Below are positions 1-8,730 of a stretch of DNA of 64,000 nucleotides, piece after piece; within the stretch, counting starts at the first letter, position 1, and every line of letters starts with the position of its first letter. The position numbers were made by a program, and so were the translations under genes. The DNA comes from Rhizobium indicum (GTDB taxonomy: Bacteria; Pseudomonadota; Alphaproteobacteria; Rhizobiales; Rhizobiaceae): assembly GCF_005862305.2 (NCBI RefSeq), contig NZ_CP054025.1:62001-126000 (forward strand), read 5' to 3'. The notes below the pieces were generated by a model. It worked only from the letters and a program-made list of their open reading frames with translations, was not told the DNA's origin and did not search any database.

Positions 1-11
1 AAGGAAATGGC

Positions 12-572
12 ATGTCTGCTCACAAATTGGTCGGCCTTGCGGGTAGCTTCAACCGCCCCTCGAAGACATTTGCACTTGTTGAAAACGTTGCCGGTCTCGC
101 CGGTGAGAAATACGGCTTCGACAACACCATCTACGATCTGACCGATGTCGGCCCCTCGCTTGGCCAGGCGCTGCGCCGTGACGATCTCGACAGTCGCGCC
201 AGGGAAGTCATCGACGACATCGTCAATGCCGATGTGCTGGTCATCGGAGCGCCGACCTACAAGGGCAGCTATCCCGGTCTCTTCAAGCATCTGATCGACC
301 TGATCGACCCGCATGAGCTGCGCGCCAAGCCAATCATCATCACTGCGACCGGCGGCGGTGACCGCCATGCGCTGATGGTCGAGCACCAGCTCCGGCCGCT
401 CTTCGGTTTTTTCATGTCTCACACGCTGCCGACCGCGGTTTATGCATCCGACCGCGACTTCACCGATTACCGCGTCTCATCCGATCCACTTTCCAAGCGG
501 ATCGGGGAAGTCATCGGCGAGCTCGAGGCCTTCTTTCCCGGCCGGAGTCGGGCACTTATCGCTGCCGAGTGA
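12..572 (+). CDS. NAD(P)H-dependent FMN reductase (MsuE/SsuE family)
   Basis: A 186-residue flavodoxin-fold protein that would reduce FMN with NAD(P)H and hand FMNH2 to a partner monooxygenase. Visible family marks are the phosphate-binding turn GSFNRPSKT at residues 11-19 and the GAPTYKGSYPGLF stretch at about 79-91, which in this family contacts the flavin. The length fits MsuE/SsuE. The ATG at 12 follows an AAGGAA Shine-Dalgarno sequence. The gene precedes metQNI and a DszA/NtaA-type FMN monooxygenase (3470-4828), which needs exactly such a reductase, so a role in sulfur acquisition is inferred. It may be the last gene of an operon entering from the left, since a terminator follows. The exact partner is unknown. 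Confidence 0.85.
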   Translation: MSAHKLVGLAGSFNRPSKTFALVENVAGLAGEKYGFDNTIYDLTDVGPSLGQALRRDDLDSRAREVIDDIVNADVLVIGAPTYKGSYPGLFKHLIDLIDPHELRAKPIIITATGGGDRHALMVEHQLRPLFGFFMSHTLPTAVYASDRDFTDYRVSSDPLSKRIGEVIGELEAFFPGRSRALIAAE

Positions 573-592
573 AGAGCGTCGGGATAGGCTTG

Positions 593-626
593 AAACGGCG
601 CCACGGAGGCGCCGTTTTCATTTTTG
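593..626 (+). terminator. Rho-independent terminator after the FMN reductase
   Basis: Perfect 10-bp stem AAACGGCGCC / GGCGCCGTTT with a 5-nt loop, followed by TTTTCATTTTT. It separates the reductase from the metQ transcript. Confidence 0.85.
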
Positions 627-816
627 CAACATGCTCACGAGCCGCAATTAATCCACAAAATTGATGGAAATTTATCCTGCCGATATCGATGGCAGGGCAA
701 GAGTTTTTCCGGCCCTCCCTCCACATCAGACATTCGTGCTTCGCTCGCGATCCGCCCATTTGCCATGATCAGCCTGCTCGGGGCGTTCGGCCTCATTCAG
801 TCAGACGGGATATACA

Positions 817-1656
817 ATGACCAAGAACAAAAATCTTCACGGCTTCCACCTTTCGCGCCGCGCGGCTCTTGCCGCCGTGGTCGTTTCCGCTGCCGCGCTC
901 TTCGCCTTTGCAGCACCCCACCCTTCCTTTGCCGAGGACAAGTCGATCAAGGTCGGCATCATGGCCGGCGAGGATGAGGATGTGTGGCGTGTCGTCACGA
1001 GCGAGGCGGGCAAGAAAGGTCTCAAGATCGAGACCGTCATCTTCAACGATTACACCCAGCCGAATGAAGCGCTGGAGCGCGGCGAAATCGATGCCAACGC
1101 TTTCCAGCACCAGCCCTATCTCGACAACCAGATCCAGCAGCACGGCTATCACATCGTTCGCGTCGGTTATACCGGGGTCTGGCCGATCGGCCTTTACACC
1201 AAGAAACACAAGTCCGTCGCAGAGATCCCGGAAGGTGCCGTCATCGGCGTGCCGAACGATCCCTCGAACGAAGGCCGTGCGCTGCGCGTTCTCCAGAATG
1301 AAGGCCTGATCAAACTGAAGGACGGCACCGGTATTCTCGCGACCGTCGCCGACGTCACCGACAATCCGAAGAAGATCGAGATCAAGGAACTCGACGCCGG
1401 CATCGTCGGCCGTTCGATCGACGATCTGGATGCCGGTATCGTCAACACCGACTGGGCGTTGAAAAGCGGTCTTTCGCCGGCCGAACGCATTGCCCAAGAG
1501 CCGATCGCCGACAATCCGTACCGCAACTTCATCGCCGTCAAGGACGACAACAAGGATGCCGAATGGGTCAAGACGCTTGTTTCTTCTTATCAGAACGACA
1601 CCGTGAAGGCCGAGTTCGAAAAGGTCTATAAGGGAACGGGTCTCAGCGCCTATTGA
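817..1656 (+). CDS. metQ: MetQ/NlpA-family ABC substrate-binding protein
   Basis: Periplasmic binding protein of 279 residues for the MetNI importer. It has an N-terminal export signal (HLSRRAALAAVVVSAAALF, ending near PSFAED) and no lipobox cysteine, so it should be soluble rather than a lipoprotein. The NlpA signature region is clear: FNDYTQPNEALERGEIDANA followed by FQHQPYLD at about residues 84-110. The family binds methionine or related compounds. The flanking FMN reductase and FMN monooxygenase suggest the ligand could be another organosulfur compound. A stable hairpin separates it from metN, as expected when the binding protein is made in excess. I saw no SAM riboswitch in the 190 nt upstream. 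Confidence 0.88.
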   Translation: MTKNKNLHGFHLSRRAALAAVVVSAAALFAFAAPHPSFAEDKSIKVGIMAGEDEDVWRVVTSEAGKKGLKIETVIFNDYTQPNEALERGEIDANAFQHQPYLDNQIQQHGYHIVRVGYTGVWPIGLYTKKHKSVAEIPEGAVIGVPNDPSNEGRALRVLQNEGLIKLKDGTGILATVADVTDNPKKIEIKELDAGIVGRSIDDLDAGIVNTDWALKSGLSPAERIAQEPIADNPYRNFIAVKDDNKDAEWVKTLVSSYQNDTVKAEFEKVYKGTGLSAY

Positions 1657-1690
1657 TCCGAGGCAGGGCTGGGGTTAAGGCCTGCCGAGA

Positions 1691-1721
1691 GGCGGTCCGG
1701 GCGTTCTCTGCCCGGACCGCC
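1691..1721 (+). terminator. Intercistronic hairpin between metQ and metN
   Basis: Perfect 12-bp stem GGCGGTCCGGGC / GCCCGGACCGCC with a 7-nt loop and no long U tract (TTCAGTATTTG follows). It probably acts as an attenuator or mRNA 3'-end stabiliser that raises metQ relative to metNI. Confidence 0.7.
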
Positions 1722-1745
1722 TTCAGTATTTGTAAGGAAAACCAC

Positions 1746-2834
1746 ATGAATTCCCTTGTTTCCACCACGGCGATCGAGGCACAGTCTCAAGCGGCGGCTT
1801 CCGAAGAGGTGGTGAGACTGACCGACGTGAAGCGACGGTTCGGAACCACTGCAGCCCTCGACGGCATTTCGCTGACGGTGAAGAGAGGCGAGATCCTTGG
1901 CATCATCGGCCGCAGCGGCGCCGGCAAATCGACGCTGATCCGCTGCCTGAACGGCCTGGAGCGCGCCGATAGCGGCGAGATCCTCATCGAAGGCCGAGAC
2001 ATCACCGGACTTTCAGAACAGGACCTGCAGCCGCTGCGCCGCCGCATCGGCATGATCTTTCAGCATTTCAATCTGCTTTCTGCCAAAACCGTCGAGGAAA
2101 ACGTCGCGCTGCCCCTGAAGATCGAGGGTCTTGCAAAGGGCGAGCGCCTGAAACGAGCGCATGAGCTGCTCGAACTCGTCGGCCTTGCAGACAAGGCGAA
2201 GGCTTATCCCGCATCGCTGTCCGGCGGCCAGAAACAACGCGTCGGCATCGCCCGGGCGCTGGCGGCACGCCCGGCACTGCTGTTGTCCGACGAGGCGACA
2301 TCGGCGCTCGATCCGGAAACGACCCGGTCGATCCTGGCATTGCTGAAAGACATCAACCGTAAGCTCGGACTGACCATTCTGCTCATCACCCACGAGATGG
2401 AAGTGGTCCGCGGCATTGCCGATCGCGTCGCGGTCATCGATGCCGGGCGGATCGTCGAGGAAGGGCAGGTCTGGTCGGTCTTCGCCAATCCGCAGGCTGA
2501 TATCACCGGGAGCCTGCTCGGCGGCATCCGCCCGCAGCTTCCTGAACATATCGCCGGTCGGCTGTCGGCGACGGCCGGCAGGGAGGTCATTCTCAGCGTC
2601 GATCTCGCCGGGCCGCAGGCGCAGGGCGCGCTGTTTGCCGAACTCTCGGCGGCATTGCCGCATTGCTTCCGCCTCGTCCATGGCGGCATCGACCATATCC
2701 AGAACCAGCCGGTGGCGCGGTTCTTCATCGCCGTTCCCGCACGCGACCCCGCGCTTGCCGGAAAGGTCGAAAAATTCCTGACGGCCCGGTCCGCCCGGGT
2801 GGAGGTGCTTGGTTATGACACCGATCATGCTTGA
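1746..2834 (+). CDS. metN: Methionine-type ABC transporter ATP-binding protein MetN
   Basis: A 362-residue ATPase that energises MetQ/MetI import. Walker A is GRSGAGKST (about residue 56), the signature is LSGGQKQR, and Walker B runs into LLLSDEATS. The C-terminal ~95 residues form the extra NIL domain found in MetN proteins, which in this family binds methionine for feedback inhibition. I chose the ATG at 1746, preceded by TAAGGAAA, because an upstream in-frame extension would run through the intercistronic hairpin. The 3' end overlaps metI by 20 nt, so the two are translationally coupled. Confidence 0.9.
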   Translation: MNSLVSTTAIEAQSQAAASEEVVRLTDVKRRFGTTAALDGISLTVKRGEILGIIGRSGAGKSTLIRCLNGLERADSGEILIEGRDITGLSEQDLQPLRRRIGMIFQHFNLLSAKTVEENVALPLKIEGLAKGERLKRAHELLELVGLADKAKAYPASLSGGQKQRVGIARALAARPALLLSDEATSALDPETTRSILALLKDINRKLGLTILLITHEMEVVRGIADRVAVIDAGRIVEEGQVWSVFANPQADITGSLLGGIRPQLPEHIAGRLSATAGREVILSVDLAGPQAQGALFAELSAALPHCFRLVHGGIDHIQNQPVARFFIAVPARDPALAGKVEKFLTARSARVEVLGYDTDHA

Positions 2835-3468
2835 ACTGCTTATTCGCTCCCTTTGGGAGACGATCCTGATGACCCTCGCCTCGGGATTGATCTCGCTCGT
2901 CGCCGGCCTGCCACTCGGCCTTGCACTGGTCGCGACGGCGCGCGGTGGCATCGCCGAAAACCTCTGGATCAATCGCGTGCTCGGCGCAGTCATCAACGGC
3001 TTTCGCTCAGTGCCTTTCATCATCCTGCTGGTGGCGCTGATCCCGCTGACGCGGCTGATCGTCGGCACCGCGCTCGGCACCTGGGCGGCCATCGTGCCGC
3101 TCGCCATCGCCGCAACGCCCTATTACGCCCGTATCGCCGAAGTATCGCTGCGCGAGGTCGACCGCGGGCTGATCGACGCCGTGCGCGCCATGGGCGGCAA
3201 TCGCTGGACGATCATCCGCGAGGTGCTGGTGCCTGAAGCGCTGCCAGGCATCGTCGCCGGTTTCACCGTCACGCTGGTGACGCTGATCGGCGCCTCGGCC
3301 ATGGCGGGCGCGATCGGCGCCGGCGGCCTCGGCGATCTCGCCATCCGCTACGGCTATCAGCGTTTCGAAACCAGTGTGATGATCGCGGTGGTGGCCGTCC
3401 TCATCGTGCTCGTCTGCGGCATCCAGTGGCTTGGCGACCGGCTGGTTGCCGGGCTGGACCACCGATAA
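2815..3468 (+). CDS. metI: Methionine-type ABC transporter permease MetI
   Basis: A 217-residue inner-membrane permease with about five hydrophobic segments and the EAA-loop region AVRAMGGNRWTIIREVLVPE that docks on the ATPase. The ATG at 2815 sits 7 nt after GGAGGTG; a TTG two codons earlier would fall closer to that ribosome site and is less likely. It is the last gene of metQNI. Its stop is one base away from the stop of the convergent monooxygenase, with no terminator between them, so read-through antisense is possible. Confidence 0.9.
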   Translation: MTPIMLELLIRSLWETILMTLASGLISLVAGLPLGLALVATARGGIAENLWINRVLGAVINGFRSVPFIILLVALIPLTRLIVGTALGTWAAIVPLAIAATPYYARIAEVSLREVDRGLIDAVRAMGGNRWTIIREVLVPEALPGIVAGFTVTLVTLIGASAMAGAIGAGGLGDLAIRYGYQRFETSVMIAVVAVLIVLVCGIQWLGDRLVAGLDHR

Positions 3469-3469
3469 G

Positions 3470-4828
3470 TCAGCGCCGGAACTGGGCGGCGGGGTGAGCG
3501 GCGGGCAACCTGCCGTTCCCGCCGCCGAAAAGCTTCTGCCGCAAGGGTCCTGCAGCATAGTCCGCCTTGAAGACGCCGCGCTCCTGCAGCACCGGCACCA
3601 CCAGGTCGACGAAATCGCGCAGGCTTTCCGGCGCCACTGTTCGCGCCAGATTGAAGCCGTCGATGCCACCCTCTTCTATCCATGTCGCGAGATGATCGGC
3701 GATCTGTTCCGGCGAACCCACTATCGGCCTCATCCGGCTGCCGAGCACCATCTGGTCGATGATGACACGCAGCGTCACTGGCTTTGGCGCCTGTTTCGTG
3801 ATGGCCGCAAGTGCCGATTGATTGGCGTTGGTCGAGCTCTGGTCGATGACGTCGTCCAATCCATACTTCGAAAAGTCGATGCCTGTCGAAGCGGAGTAAT
3901 GCGCAAGCGAAGCCTCGACGCTCGCATGGCGGCGATAGTCCTCCAGCTTGTCCCGTGCTTCCTTCTCCGTCCGCCCGACGACGACGGTGATCAGGCTGAG
4001 GATCTTCAATGCGTCGGCGCCGCGGCCGAATTCCGTCGCCTTCGCCCGCAGCGCATCGACGGTCGGCTTGGCCGCCTTGGGATTCGGCCCGGCAATGAAG
4101 ACGCATTCGGCGTGGCGTGCGGCGAAATCCTGCCCGCGTGCCGAGGCGCCGGCCTGGAAGAGCAGGGGCGTGCGCTGCGGCGAGGGCTCGGAGAGATGGA
4201 TGCCTTCCATCCGGTAATATTTGCCGTCGTGACGGACCGCGCGTATTTTGGAGGGATCGGCATAGGTGCCGCCCGCCTTGTCGCGCAGCACCGCATCGTC
4301 GTCCCAGCTCCCTTCCCAGAGCTTGTAGAGGATCTCGAGATATTCCTCGGCTGCGTCGTAACGCGCATCATGTTCCGGCAGCTTGTCGAAACCCATGCTG
4401 CGGGCGGCACTATCGAGATAGCCGGTGACGATGTTCCAGCCGATCCGTCCCTTGGTCAGATGATCGAGCGTCGACATGCGCCGTGCCAGCAGGAAGGGTG
4501 GCTCGTAGGTGGTGTTGACGGTCACGCCGAAACCCAGATGTTTCGTGACATAGGCCATCGCCGAAATCGGGATCATCGGATCATTGACCGGGATCTGCGC
4601 GCCCGTCTCGATCACCGGCGACGGGCTACCCCTGTAGACATCGTAGACACCGACGATGTCGGCCAGGAAGATGCCGTCCAGCTTGCCGCGTTCCGCGGTC
4701 TTGGCAAACTCCGTCCAGTAGTCGAGATCGGTATAGTGCGCTGAGCGGTCGCGCGGATGCGTCCACAGACCGTGGTTGATGTGCCCGACGCAGTTCATGT
4801 CGAAGGCATAGATCTGCATTGTCTTCAT
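3470..4828 (-). CDS. NtaA/SnaA/DszA-family FMN-dependent monooxygenase
   Basis: A 452-residue bacterial-luciferase-like (group C) flavin monooxygenase using FMNH2 and O2. The members that define the family oxidise nitrilotriacetate, dibenzothiophene sulfone and related C-S or C-N substrates. Family blocks are AFDMNCVGH near the N-terminus, STLDHLTKGRIGWNIVTGYL in the middle and GIHLSEPSPQRTPLLFQAGA. The start is set at MKTMQIYAFD; an upstream TTG extension is less likely. It faces metQNI and lies 3 kb from an FMN reductase, so a role in sulfur scavenging is inferred. It is a clear paralogue of the gene at 56072-57469. The substrate cannot be read from sequence. Confidence 0.85.
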   Translation of the reverse strand: MKTMQIYAFDMNCVGHINHGLWTHPRDRSAHYTDLDYWTEFAKTAERGKLDGIFLADIVGVYDVYRGSPSPVIETGAQIPVNDPMIPISAMAYVTKHLGFGVTVNTTYEPPFLLARRMSTLDHLTKGRIGWNIVTGYLDSAARSMGFDKLPEHDARYDAAEEYLEILYKLWEGSWDDDAVLRDKAGGTYADPSKIRAVRHDGKYYRMEGIHLSEPSPQRTPLLFQAGASARGQDFAARHAECVFIAGPNPKAAKPTVDALRAKATEFGRGADALKILSLITVVVGRTEKEARDKLEDYRRHASVEASLAHYSASTGIDFSKYGLDDVIDQSSTNANQSALAAITKQAPKPVTLRVIIDQMVLGSRMRPIVGSPEQIADHLATWIEEGGIDGFNLARTVAPESLRDFVDLVVPVLQERGVFKADYAAGPLRQKLFGGGNGRLPAAHPAAQFRR

Positions 4829-4887
4829 GAGGCGGGTCCCAAAGTCGGCAATAGAAATCAAGGATTTGCCGCATTAATTATCCAAAA

Positions 4888-4931
4888 GCATGATGCCGAA
4901 AAGTGTGAGCGGTTTTCGGACGACATCATGC
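4888..4931. repeat. Rhizobial palindromic element (RPE-like), copy 1
   Basis: A 44-nt imperfect palindrome with outer arms GCATGATG / CATCATGC and inner arms CCGAAAA / TTTTCGG. The core GAAAAGTGTGAGCGGTTTT is shared with the copy at 28781-28824, whose outer arms differ but still pair. It lies between divergently transcribed genes. Repeats of this kind are dispersed in rhizobial intergenic DNA. Confidence 0.75.
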
Positions 4932-4948
4932 TCTAACTATATAATGTA

Positions 4949-4996
4949 GAACAGGATTCAGATTTTGGGCCAGCTCGGCCTAAAATCATCCTGTTC
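4949..4996. repeat. Second intergenic palindrome adjoining the RPE
   Basis: An inverted repeat with arms GAACAGGAT / ATCCTGTTC, then ATTTT / AAAAT and GGCC / GGCC around a short centre. Together with the RPE-like element at 4888-4931 it forms a mosaic intergenic repeat between the monooxygenase and methylmalonyl-CoA mutase genes. Confidence 0.65.
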
Positions 4997-5061
4997 GGGC
5001 TCTATCGCACGAGGAGCCTGTGAAATGGTAGGGTGGGGATGAAAAAAGCCGGAGGAAACGC

Positions 5062-7200
5062 ATGACGAAGAAGACGCTGTCGGATTGGGTGGAACTTGCG
5101 CAAAAGGAACTGCGCATCTCGCCCGAGAAGCTCACCTGGCAGACGCCGGAAGGCATTGCCGTCAAGCCGCTCTATACGGCCGAGGATCTCGACAGCGCCG
5201 GGCACCTTGGTTCGCTTCCCGGCTTTTCGCCTTTCACCCGCGGCCCCCGCGCGACGATGTATGCCGGCCGGCCTTGGACGATCCGCCAATATGCCGGCTT
5301 CTCCACGGCAGAAGAATCGAACGCCTTTTATCGCCGCAATCTCGCCGCCGGCCAGAAGGGCCTGTCGGTCGCCTTCGATCTTGCCACCCACCGCGGTTAT
5401 GACAGCGATCATCCGCGCGTCGAGGGCGATGTCGGCAAGGCGGGTGTGGCAATCGACAGCGTCGAGGACATGAAGATCCTGTTCGACGGCATTCCACTCG
5501 GCGAAATGTCGGTGTCGATGACCATGAACGGCGCCGTCATCCCGATCCTTGCCTCCTTCATCGTGGCCGGCGAGGAGCAGGGCGTTCCACGAGCCGACCT
5601 TTCTGGCACCATCCAGAATGACATCCTCAAGGAGTTCATGGTCCGCAACACCTATATCTATCCACCGGAACCATCGATGCGGATCGTTGCCGACATCATC
5701 GAGTATACCGCAAGGGAGATGCCGAAATTCAACTCGATTTCGATCTCGGGCTATCACATGCAGGAGGCGGGCGCGACGCTGGTGCAAGAACTTGCCTTCA
5801 CGCTGGCCGACGGTCGCGAATATGTCAGGGCGGCGATTGCCAAGGGCCTCAATGTCGATGATTTCGCTGGAAGGCTCTCCTTCTTCTTCGCGATCGGCAT
5901 GAACTTCTTCATGGAGGCGGCCAAACTTCGCGCCGCCCGCCTGCTTTGGACCCGCATCATGGAGGAGTTCCAGCCGAAGAAGGCTTCCTCGCTGATGCTG
6001 CGCACCCATTGCCAGACCTCCGGCGTCTCGCTGCAGGAACAGGACCCCTATAACAACATCATCCGCACCGCTTTCGAAGCGATGTCCGCCGTGCTCGGCG
6101 GCACCCAGTCGCTGCATACCAATTCCTTCGACGAGGCGATCGCACTGCCGACCGAATTTTCCGCCCGCATCGCCCGCAACACGCAGTTGATCCTGAGCCA
6201 CGAAACCGGCGTCACCAAGGTGGTCGATCCGCTGGCGGGCTCCTATTACGTCGAGAGCCTGACGAAGGAGCTTGCTGACAAAGCCTGGGCGTTGATCGAG
6301 GAGGTGGAAGCACTCGGCGGCATGACGAAGGCCGTCAATGACGGCCTGCCGAAACGGCTGATCGAGGAAGCGGCCGCACGCCGCCAGGCAGCCGTCGACA
6401 AGGGCGAAGAGGTCATCGTCGGCGTCAACCGCTACCGGCTCGACAACGAGCAGCCGATCGACATTCTGGAGATCGACAATAGCGCGGTGCGCAAAGCGCA
6501 GATCAGACGCATCGAGGAAACCAAGCGGCGGCGCGATGGCGGAGCCGTGCGCGAGACGCTGGCGGCCCTGGCCGAGATCGCACAGAGCGGCAAGGGCAAC
6601 CTGCTGGAAGCCGCCATCGCGGCGGCGCGGGCCCGCGCCACGGTCGGCGAGATATCGGATGCGATGCGTGATGCCTTCGGCGATCATGCCGCCACGCCTG
6701 TGGTGATTAAGGGCGTCTATGGCCAGGCGTATGAAAATGAGCCGGAACTCGCCGTGCTCAAGACTCGCATGACGGAGGTGACGGAAGCGATGGGGCACCG
6801 GCCGAAGATCATGGTCGCCAAGCTCGGTCAGGACGGACACGACCGAGGCGCCAAGGTGATCGCCTCGGCCTTCGGCGATATCGGCTTCGATGTGCTCGCC
6901 GGTCCCCTTTTCCAGACACCGGAGGAAGCCGCCGGCGTCGCGCTCAGCGAAAAGGTCAATGTCGTCGGCGTCTCGTCATTGGCGGCCGGTCACAGGACGC
7001 TGCTACCGCAGTTGATCGACAGGCTGAGGGAACAGGGCGGTGGGGATATCATTGTCGTCTGCGGCGGTGTCATCCCGCGCCAGGACTATGAATTCCTGCA
7101 TGAACACGGCGTCGCAGCCGTGTTTGGCCCGGGGACAAACGTTCTCGAGGCGGCAAACTCCGTTCTCGACCTGCTGCAGGGCAGGCGACGGAATCAGTAA
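5062..7200 (+). CDS. scpA: Methylmalonyl-CoA mutase
   Basis: A 712-residue adenosylcobalamin-dependent mutase interconverting (R)-methylmalonyl-CoA and succinyl-CoA, used in propionate and branched-chain catabolism or in reverse. The N-terminal barrel carries the substrate motif [17 protein letters not shown] (about residues 71-87) and [18 protein letters not shown]. The C-terminal cobalamin-binding domain has the DxHxxG motif as QDGHDRG, with the cobalt-ligand His at residue 593. Full length for a homodimeric (MutB/ScpA-type) enzyme. The ATG follows GCCGGAGGAAACGC. No epimerase, MeaB chaperone or propionyl-CoA carboxylase lies nearby in this window, so it appears to be a stand-alone gene. 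Confidence 0.95.
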   Translation: MTKKTLSDWVELAQKELRISPEKLTWQTPEGIAVKPLYTAEDLDSAGHLGSLPGFSPFTRGPRATMYAGRPWTIRQYAGFSTAEESNAFYRRNLAAGQKGLSVAFDLATHRGYDSDHPRVEGDVGKAGVAIDSVEDMKILFDGIPLGEMSVSMTMNGAVIPILASFIVAGEEQGVPRADLSGTIQNDILKEFMVRNTYIYPPEPSMRIVADIIEYTAREMPKFNSISISGYHMQEAGATLVQELAFTLADGREYVRAAIAKGLNVDDFAGRLSFFFAIGMNFFMEAAKLRAARLLWTRIMEEFQPKKASSLMLRTHCQTSGVSLQEQDPYNNIIRTAFEAMSAVLGGTQSLHTNSFDEAIALPTEFSARIARNTQLILSHETGVTKVVDPLAGSYYVESLTKELADKAWALIEEVEALGGMTKAVNDGLPKRLIEEAAARRQAAVDKGEEVIVGVNRYRLDNEQPIDILEIDNSAVRKAQIRRIEETKRRRDGGAVRETLAALAEIAQSGKGNLLEAAIAAARARATVGEISDAMRDAFGDHAATPVVIKGVYGQAYENEPELAVLKTRMTEVTEAMGHRPKIMVAKLGQDGHDRGAKVIASAFGDIGFDVLAGPLFQTPEEAAGVALSEKVNVVGVSSLAAGHRTLLPQLIDRLREQGGGDIIVVCGGVIPRQDYEFLHEHGVAAVFGPGTNVLEAANSVLDLLQGRRRNQ

Positions 7201-7201
7201 T

Positions 7202-8362
7202 TTAGAGAAGACCGCGCTTTGCCAGATTGCTCATCAGCGCCGAAATGCCGAAGGTCCAGGGCGGGCATTCGGTGGAGAGCCGCACGGTGTTGACGAGGGC
7301 GCCGAGGCCTGCCGAGGAAATCTCGACGACGTCGCCAATCTTGTGGGTGAAGCCTTGCTTCGGCGCGTCCCGGTCCTGCGTCGGCGCAAACAGCGTGCCG
7401 AGGAAAAGCATGAAGCCGTCAGGATATTGGTGATGGGCGCCGACCGTCTGTTTGACGAGATCGGTTGGATCGCGGCTGATCTGCGACATCGAACTCTTGC
7501 CGTGCAGCACGAAACCGTCCTGGCCTGACACCTTCAGGTCGAGTTCGGCCTTGCGTACGTCATCCAGGCTGTAACCGGCATCGAACAGGCGGATGAAAGG
7601 ACCGATCGAGCAGGAGGCGTTGTTATCCTTGGCCTTGCCGAGCAGCAGCGCCGAGCGGCCCTCGACGTCGCGCAGGTTGACGTCGTTGCCGAGCGTCGCA
7701 CCCTTGATTTCGCCGCGGCTGTTGACCGCGAGCACGACTTCGGGCTCGGGATTGTTCCAGGTCGAGATCGGATGCAGGCCGACATCGGCACCCCAGCCGA
7801 CGGAGGAGAGCACCGGCGCCTTGGTGAAGACTTCGGCATCAGGCCCGATGCCGACCTCGAGATATTGCGACCACATGCCCTCGTCGATCAATGCCTGCTT
7901 GACCTTGGCGGCCTCCGGCGAACCGGCCTTCAGATTGGTGAGGCTGCCGCCGATCAGCGTGCTGACACGCTCGCGGATCGAGGCCGCACGTTCCGGACTG
8001 CCGGCGGCCTTCTCCTCGATGACGCGCTCGATCATCGACTGCGCAAAGGTAACGCCGCAGGCTTTCACTGCCTGCAGGTCGACAGGCGCCAGGAGATAGG
8101 GACGCGCTTCATCCGGCGTGCCGGTGCTGTTGGCGGCGATATCCTGCAACGAGCCGATCGCCTTGCCGGTTGCAGCGCGCACGAAACCAGCAGCGTCCTG
8201 CCGCTCGAGCAGCGCGCTCAGTGTCGGCGCCTCGCGCGAGGTGATGTCGACCAGCTCCCCCTCTCGAAGCGTCACGATGCTTGGCCCGGCAACGTCGGGA
8301 TTCCAGGCGCGGCCGACAAAAAGACCATCCGAAGCGGCGATATCGAGCAGAGGTTGAGACAT
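7202..8362 (-). CDS. Fumarylacetoacetate hydrolase family protein
   Basis: A 386-residue protein of the FAH superfamily, metal-dependent enzymes that hydrolyse or hydrate C-C bonds or 2-keto-3-deoxy acids. The C-terminal half has the recognisable FAH core, including NNPEPEVVLAVNSRGEIKGA and LGNDVNLRDVEGRSALLLGK, which supply acidic metal ligands. It is longer at the N-terminus than the minimal ~280-residue members. It ends 1 nt past the mutase stop and is divergent from a Gfo/Idh dehydrogenase operon. Pairing of sugar-acid-type FAH enzymes with Gfo/Idh dehydrogenases suggests sugar or sugar-acid breakdown. That is inference; the substrate is unknown. Confidence 0.8.
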   Translation of the reverse strand: MSQPLLDIAASDGLFVGRAWNPDVAGPSIVTLREGELVDITSREAPTLSALLERQDAAGFVRAATGKAIGSLQDIAANSTGTPDEARPYLLAPVDLQAVKACGVTFAQSMIERVIEEKAAGSPERAASIRERVSTLIGGSLTNLKAGSPEAAKVKQALIDEGMWSQYLEVGIGPDAEVFTKAPVLSSVGWGADVGLHPISTWNNPEPEVVLAVNSRGEIKGATLGNDVNLRDVEGRSALLLGKAKDNNASCSIGPFIRLFDAGYSLDDVRKAELDLKVSGQDGFVLHGKSSMSQISRDPTDLVKQTVGAHHQYPDGFMLFLGTLFAPTQDRDAPKQGFTHKIGDVVEISSAGLGALVNTVRLSTECPPWTFGISALMSNLAKRGLL

Positions 8363-8730
8363 GGTGGATCTTCCGTCACGGGCGAGCGGGGAGCGCTCTT
8401 CAAAACATTGCGGGGTGTTGCCGCCCTCCAGCCCGGCGGCAGCCGAAATCGATCACATTCACGGAGATGGGGCAAGATGCGTCGGGGAAAAAGACTTTCG
8501 CCTGATCGGCTCGGGCGGCGGGCTTCCTCTGGAATCCAATTGCAAAAGCCCACAAAATAACTATTTAGATACAAAATAACTGTTGCATTTCAAGTATTTA
8601 ATTACAGGCCGTGACGATTTTGCCCTCCATCTCGCCTTGACAGGAGCCGGCTTTCGTTATCTGTTTTGCCCAACATGGAGGAGGCTGGCATCGGCCGGCC
8701 GCACGAAAATCCCAGGAGGATATTGCAGCA
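8363..8730. other. Divergent intergenic region, FAH-family gene / Gfo-Idh operon
   Basis: A 368-nt non-coding stretch separating divergent genes. The left part is GC-rich with nothing I can name. The right part (about 8550-8610) is AT-rich and holds an exact direct repeat (8552-8562 and 8571-8581). I saw no riboswitch or terminator. Confidence 0.6.
8552..8581. promoter_or_regulatory. Tandem direct repeat ACAAAATAACT, candidate operator
   Basis: Two exact 11-nt copies of ACAAAATAACT start 19 nt apart (8552 and 8571), within the AT-rich part of the divergent intergenic region. Spacing near two helical turns is typical of side-by-side regulator binding. No regulator gene lies next to it in the window. 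Confidence 0.45.

Noticed and set aside
627..816. SAM riboswitch upstream of metQ
   Set aside because: I looked for SAM-I and SAM-II hallmark blocks and a pseudoknot-forming core and saw none.
641..4887. Similar stretches GCCGCAATTAATCCACAAAA (641) and GCCGCATTAATTATCCAAAA (4868)
   Set aside because: They are alike but need gaps to align, lie at different distances and relative orientations to genes, and the second adjoins a dispersed repeat. Too weak for a regulatory claim.
5002..6840. A 612-codon minus-strand frame opposite methylmalonyl-CoA mutase
   Set aside because: Same shadow effect; no motif and no ribosome site.
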